Below are positions 63,872 to 64,000 of a stretch of 64,000 bases of DNA, piece by piece. Within the stretch, counting starts at the first letter, position 1, and every line of letters starts with the position of its first letter. Source of the stretch: Aquabacterium sp029268225 (GTDB taxonomy: Bacteria > Pseudomonadota > Gammaproteobacteria > Burkholderiales > Burkholderiaceae_C); NCBI RefSeq assembly GCF_037482285.1, contig NZ_JBBEYB010000003.1:124001-188000 (forward strand), read 5' to 3'. The translations under genes and the position numbers were made by a program. The notes beneath the pieces are model-generated. The model searched no databases and had not been told where the DNA came from. It was given only the letters and a program-made list of their open reading frames with translations.

Positions 63872-64000
63872 GTGTATTCCCTCTCACTCGGGCCGCTGGC
63901 ACTGCCGGTGGCCCCTTTGCTTTTGATCGTGTCCGTGTGGCTGGGCGCCTGGCTGGCGGGCCGTTGGGCTCATCGGCGTTCAGGCTTGCCAGTCGGTGAG
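63872..64000 (+). CDS. Membrane protein, N-terminal start only (TlpA/Lgt-like candidate)
   Basis: Only 43 codons are in the window, from GTG 63872: VYSLSLGPLALPVAP followed by a hydrophobic helix LLLIVSVWLGAWLAG and basic RWAHRR. This resembles the N-terminal membrane part of TlpA-family thiol-disulfide proteins that carry a prolipoprotein-transferase-like domain, but too little is visible to be sure. The upstream palindrome links it to the rhodanese and cyd genes. Confidence 0.4.
   Translation, partial: MYSLSLGPLALPVAPLLLIVSVWLGAWLAGRWAHRRSGLPVGE

Overview
The window looks like chromosomal DNA of a high-GC betaproteobacterium, order Burkholderiales (Comamonadaceae or an unplaced relative). 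This rests on the gene complement: a serine/threonine kinase-universal stress protein fusion, H-NS-like minimal protein, DUF1841, DUF3422, urtABCDE with ureABCEFG, TamA/TamB, and cydP-cydAB-cydX. A short GC-rich intergenic repeat in the urt operon is also of a kind I associate with this group. No phage, plasmid or CRISPR features were seen.

Layout. 0-9.3 kb: end of a sensor kinase, DUF2256 plus photolyase/cryptochrome, parC, kinase-USP fusion with a metallophosphoesterase, an Aer-like chemoreceptor, a small H-NS-like protein and tRNA-Arg(CCT). 9.4-32.1 kb is a nitrogen block devoted to urea: ureG, ureF and ureE, then ureC, ureB, a small membrane protein and ureA, all on the minus strand. It continues with a divergent NCS1-transporter/histidine-kinase fusion plus LuxR-type response regulator, and the urea ABC transporter urtABCDE. 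The urease operon is split between ureE and ureC by about 6.3 kb of visibly more AT-rich DNA. That DNA carries a five-gene signalling operon: a membrane CheA-like kinase, an MCP-tip protein, two CheX-like proteins and CheY. It is flanked by a chemoreceptor fragment and a broken IS1595-type transposase. No ureD is visible.

32-46 kb: FKBP isomerase, DUF1841, a LapA-type repeat adhesin, a di-heme cytochrome c, a MoxR ATPase, a diguanylate cyclase, a VWA protein, and TamA/TamB. 46-50 kb: DUF3422, a TonB-dependent copper receptor and DUF2946.

50-64 kb reads as a sulfur/persulfide and respiration block. It holds a rhodanese lipoprotein, TehB-like methyltransferase, OsmC, a persulfide-dioxygenase-like metallohydrolase, an ArsR repressor, a TIGR01244-type phosphatase/sulfurtransferase, a SulP permease and DUF2892. 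These are followed by a FisR-like sigma-54 activator and an operon for cytochrome bd oxidase (cydP, cydA, cydB, a Rieske protein, cydX, ybgE). katG and the start of a TlpA/Lgt-like membrane protein close the window. Three near-identical 16-bp palindromes (ATAC-N8-GTAT) lie before the rhodanese, the cyd operon and the last gene, suggesting one shared regulator.

The strongest candidates for something undescribed are the CheA/CheX-like module inserted into the urease operon, with a shared C-terminal hexapeptide on two of its proteins, and the ATAC-N8-GTAT regulon. All functions are read from sequence only; no database search was run.
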